This document shows, piece after piece, positions 62,292 through 64,000 of a stretch of 64,000 nt of DNA. Made by a program: the position numbers and the translations under genes. The notes under the pieces were generated by a model. The model was not told the origin of the DNA and did not search any database. It was given only the letters and a program-made list of their open reading frames with translations. This DNA comes from Granulosicoccus sp964437945. Lineage in GTDB: Bacteria > Pseudomonadota > Gammaproteobacteria > Granulosicoccales > Granulosicoccaceae. The stretch is taken from contig CAYTJF010000002.1 of NCBI GenBank assembly GCA_964437945.1, positions 10,052-74,051 on the forward strand, read 5' to 3'. Each line of letters opens with the position of its first letter. The stretch's first letter is position 1.

Positions 62292-62945
62292 TCAATCCGG
62301 GTTTTCTTCTGCAATTACTTGATTAATAACAGATATATAATTTTCTATTCCCTGCGCACCTGTAACCAAGTATTTGTTACCGAAAACCATTGCTGGCACA
62401 CCTGAAACACCTCTGTCTACCCACAGTTTTTGTCGCTTTCGAACATCCTCTGCGTGCGGTTCATGTTGTAGGACTTCAAGCGCGTCTTCATTGTTGAATC
62501 CGACACTAATTGCTGCGGCCAGCAACACATTTTCGTCGCTGACATCCTGTTGATCAGTGAAATAGGCCTGGAATAGCGCAACTTTCAAATCGTGTTCTTT
62601 GCCAATGTCCTGCAAGCCGGCCCAATGCAGTAACTGGTGCGCTTTAAATGTGTTCACCATACGGCTTCGGTCTGTAAAGGCGAATGCAATGCCCAGGTCG
62701 GCTCCTATTTCGGTCAAGCGATGGCGGTTTTCATCGGCTTGTGCCTTCGTAGTCCCGTATTTTTGGGTCATGTGTTCGGTTAAATTTTGGCCTTCAGCTG
62801 GCATGGAAGGGTTCAATTCGAACGGTTGCCAGTGTATTTGTGCAGTATGGCCCGTTTTGGAAAGTGCCCGAGCAAGTTGCTGATAGCCAACGATGCACCA
62901 TGGGCAAACGACATCGGAAACAATATCTATCTCTATAGGCTTCAT
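62292..62945 (-). CDS. FrnE-like DsbA-family oxidoreductase
   Basis: 217 residues, no signal peptide, so cytoplasmic. Thioredoxin-fold start D-I-V-S-D-V-V-C-P-W-C-I-V-G with the redox pair Cys14/Cys17, helical insert, and the cis-Pro loop G-V-S-G-V-P-A-M-V-F. The C-P-W-C motif and start are the hallmark of the FrnE/2-hydroxychromene-isomerase-like branch. Role in disulfide or polyketide chemistry is not known for most members. Last protein gene before the rRNA operon. Confidence 0.9.
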   Translation of the reverse strand: MKPIEIDIVSDVVCPWCIVGYQQLARALSKTGHTAQIHWQPFELNPSMPAEGQNLTEHMTQKYGTTKAQADENRHRLTEIGADLGIAFAFTDRSRMVNTFKAHQLLHWAGLQDIGKEHDLKVALFQAYFTDQQDVSDENVLLAAAISVGFNNEDALEVLQHEPHAEDVRKRQKLWVDRGVSGVPAMVFGNKYLVTGAQGIENYISVINQVIAEENPD

Positions 62946-63508
62946 ATAATTAGCGTAAAACAGGTGTGTGATGACTAATGTTACATGGGTGAGTCCGGTT
63001 TAACCTCAAGCTCACCCAAGTCAGCTCGTTAATGTATTTCGTCGGCTCCGATTAAGCTTGAAATTGAGGCGCTAAATCACAGAGTTGTTGCACCGGCACT
63101 TGTGCCTCAAGCTGGTACTGTTTGTCCCTGGCTACATAGATGTATGTGTGACCTAAGCGCGAAACACATAACTTAGGTGTGCGACTGAGTAAGTTGCGTG
63201 GCTCTATATAGTCTCTACTTAATAAAGCACTTCAGACAATGATTAATGTGAAGCTGACTGAGTGGATAAACGAGCCGTGGAGAGCCGAGCATAAAAAAGA
63301 CGGTTAAACACGGCTATTTCAGCTTATCCACGCCTTTTGTTGTTAGCTAACCAGGTGCAGATACTGGTCGTCAATAATAGAGTCGGTATAAGTCCCTAAT
63401 GCGGGTTTTCGCGAGTAATACTGTTGCTGCTCACTGGCACGAAACACGCTGGTAGTAATGCGCAAGTGAAGGGTCTGACGATTACCTGGATTCAGTCAGA
63501 TTTAATGG

Positions 63509-63536
63509 TTGACCACCATGAGAAACGCTGTATACT
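63509..63536 (+). promoter_or_regulatory. rRNA promoter P1
   Basis: TTGACC (63509-63514), 16-bp spacer, TATACT (63531-63536), followed by a GC-rich discriminator (TCGCGCTCCC) as expected for a stringently controlled rRNA promoter. Confidence 0.8.
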
Positions 63537-63633
63537 TCGCGCTCCCTCAGCGGTCGGTGCATGCTGCAACATCGCTTAGATGGGGAAACGGTTGAGAAAC
63601 GAGTTGGGTTCGAAATATTTTTAACTTTGTTTG

Positions 63634-63661
63634 TTGACTACAACGAGAAAGACTGTATACT
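63634..63661 (+). promoter_or_regulatory. rRNA promoter P2
   Basis: TTGACT (63634-63639), 16-bp spacer, TATACT (63656-63661), discriminator TCTCGGACTC. The spacer is close to that of P1 (ACGAGAAAGACTG against ATGAGAAACGCTG), 125 bp downstream, so the two look duplicated. Confidence 0.8.
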
Positions 63662-63739
63662 TCTCGGACTCGGTCAAGCGGAACTGCTTTGTTTCGCGTA
63701 ACACCTGAAAACCAAGCGGTTTAAATGGCGTTGAAGATC

Positions 63740-63751
63740 TGCTCTTTTACA
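63740..63751 (+). promoter_or_regulatory. rRNA antitermination boxA
   Basis: TGCTCTTTTACA, one base away from the E. coli boxA TGCTCTTTAACA, in the leader between P2 and 16S. Binding site for the NusB/NusE antitermination complex. Confidence 0.8.
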
Positions 63752-63957
63752 ATTGAACTTAGTAACTTACTTGGGTACTTGCGTTGAAATCGGTTGTTAT
63801 TGCAACAATAGATGTAAACGTAGTATCCGAAGCTTAGAATCAAATTCATGAGCTTCAGATTTCTTCGTTTTAAAATGTTTTAGTGCCGTAGGGCACCTTG
63901 CAACTTATATCTGGCAACTTAGTACAAGTTTCTCGAATAGGAATCAAGAATACTTTT

Positions 63958-64000
63958 TAACTGAAGAGTTTGATCATGGCTCAGATTGAACGCTGGCGGT
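63958..64000 (+). rRNA. rrs: 16S ribosomal RNA, 5' end (gene continues past the window)
   Basis: The sequence CTGAAGAGTTTGATCATGGC at 63961, followed by TCAGATTGAACGCTGGCGG, is the universal 5' region of bacterial 16S rRNA. The mature 5' end, placed by comparison with E. coli, is near 63958. Only 43 bases lie in the window. Confidence 0.97.

Larger units (their letters stand above)
62946..63957. other. rRNA operon upstream region and leader
   Basis: About 1 kb without protein genes. From 63509 on it holds two strong promoters and boxA; 62946-63500 has no recognised gene, tRNA or clear terminator. The leader between the second promoter and 16S is about 290 bp. Confidence 0.6.

Noticed and set aside
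1..64000. CRISPR array, integrase, insertion sequence or tRNA genes
   Set aside because: Repeats seen are contiguous tandem units without spacers; no transposase or integrase motifs and no tRNA fold were recognised by eye.

Overview
The window reads as chromosomal DNA of a marine-type gammaproteobacterium, GC near 45-50% by eye. Many genes resemble Pseudomonas/Chromatiales-type genes, and two stretches match conserved Pseudomonas aeruginosa gene orders as I remember them: yggT-proC-yggS-pilT-pilU followed, after an interruption, by pyrC'-pyrB-pyrR-ruvX-yqgE-tonB-gshB and divergent pilGHIJ-chpA; and argC-(DUF6776 gene)-erpA-M23 peptidase next to an rRNA operon. A marine, algae-associated lineage such as the Granulosicoccus relatives would fit the sulfotransferase, TRAP transporter, purine breakdown genes and GH123-like protein, but the genus is a guess. 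It is a scaffold: two gaps of exactly 100 N occur, both inside short tandem repeats.

Layout. 1-13.6 kb: mixed genes, namely a sulfotransferase tail, OmpA-like protein, porin, GH123-like protein, ureide genes (uraH, puuE), a Slp lipoprotein, a trypsin-like protease, L-serine dehydratase, a CopD-like membrane protein, msrA and a class III-like ppk2. 13.8-20.0 kb: type II secretion gspC-D-E-F, without the pseudopilin or GspL/M genes. 20.5-27.1 kb: an HU protein with a histone-like tail, then yggS-tal-proC-yggT and the divergent pilus motor ATPases pilT-pilU. 27.2-38.9 kb: an accessory block with a Lys-tailed TfoX protein, a galacturonokinase-like GHMP kinase with a sugar nucleotidyltransferase, thymidine kinase, a P-loop kinase, GNAT, a VapBC pair, a permuted CaiB-type protein and a TRAP transporter whose large subunit carries a long coiled-coil tail. 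38.9-44.9 kb: gshB to pyrC' (the dihydroorotase is a dead paralogue). 45-53 kb: the Chp/Pil chemosensory operon. 53-62.9 kb: rhodanese, beta-propeller lipoprotein, HI0933-family flavoprotein, argC, DUF6776, erpA, M23 peptidase and FrnE-like DsbA. 63.5-64 kb: tandem rRNA promoters, boxA and the first bases of 16S rRNA.

How the parts work together. PilT/PilU power type IV pilus retraction and the PilGHIJ-ChpA pathway controls it; the methyltransferase PilK is missing from the cluster and PilJ is short and divergent. GspCDEF forms the outer channel and inner motor of type II secretion. PyrB probably assembles with the inactive PyrC' as in Pseudomonas. UraH and PuuE catalyse successive parts of urate-to-allantoate breakdown.

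The most unusual signals are: (1) the kinase plus nucleotidyltransferase pair, which looks like a compact sugar-acid activation module; (2) the TRAP permease/coiled-coil fusion; (3) short tandem repeats (7-18 bp units) at an unusual number of gene boundaries, including a six-copy 14-bp array filling the pilG-pilH gap; (4) two near-identical 18-bp palindromes exactly 63 bp apart upstream of a P-loop kinase; (5) an IscR-type site on the erpA promoter.
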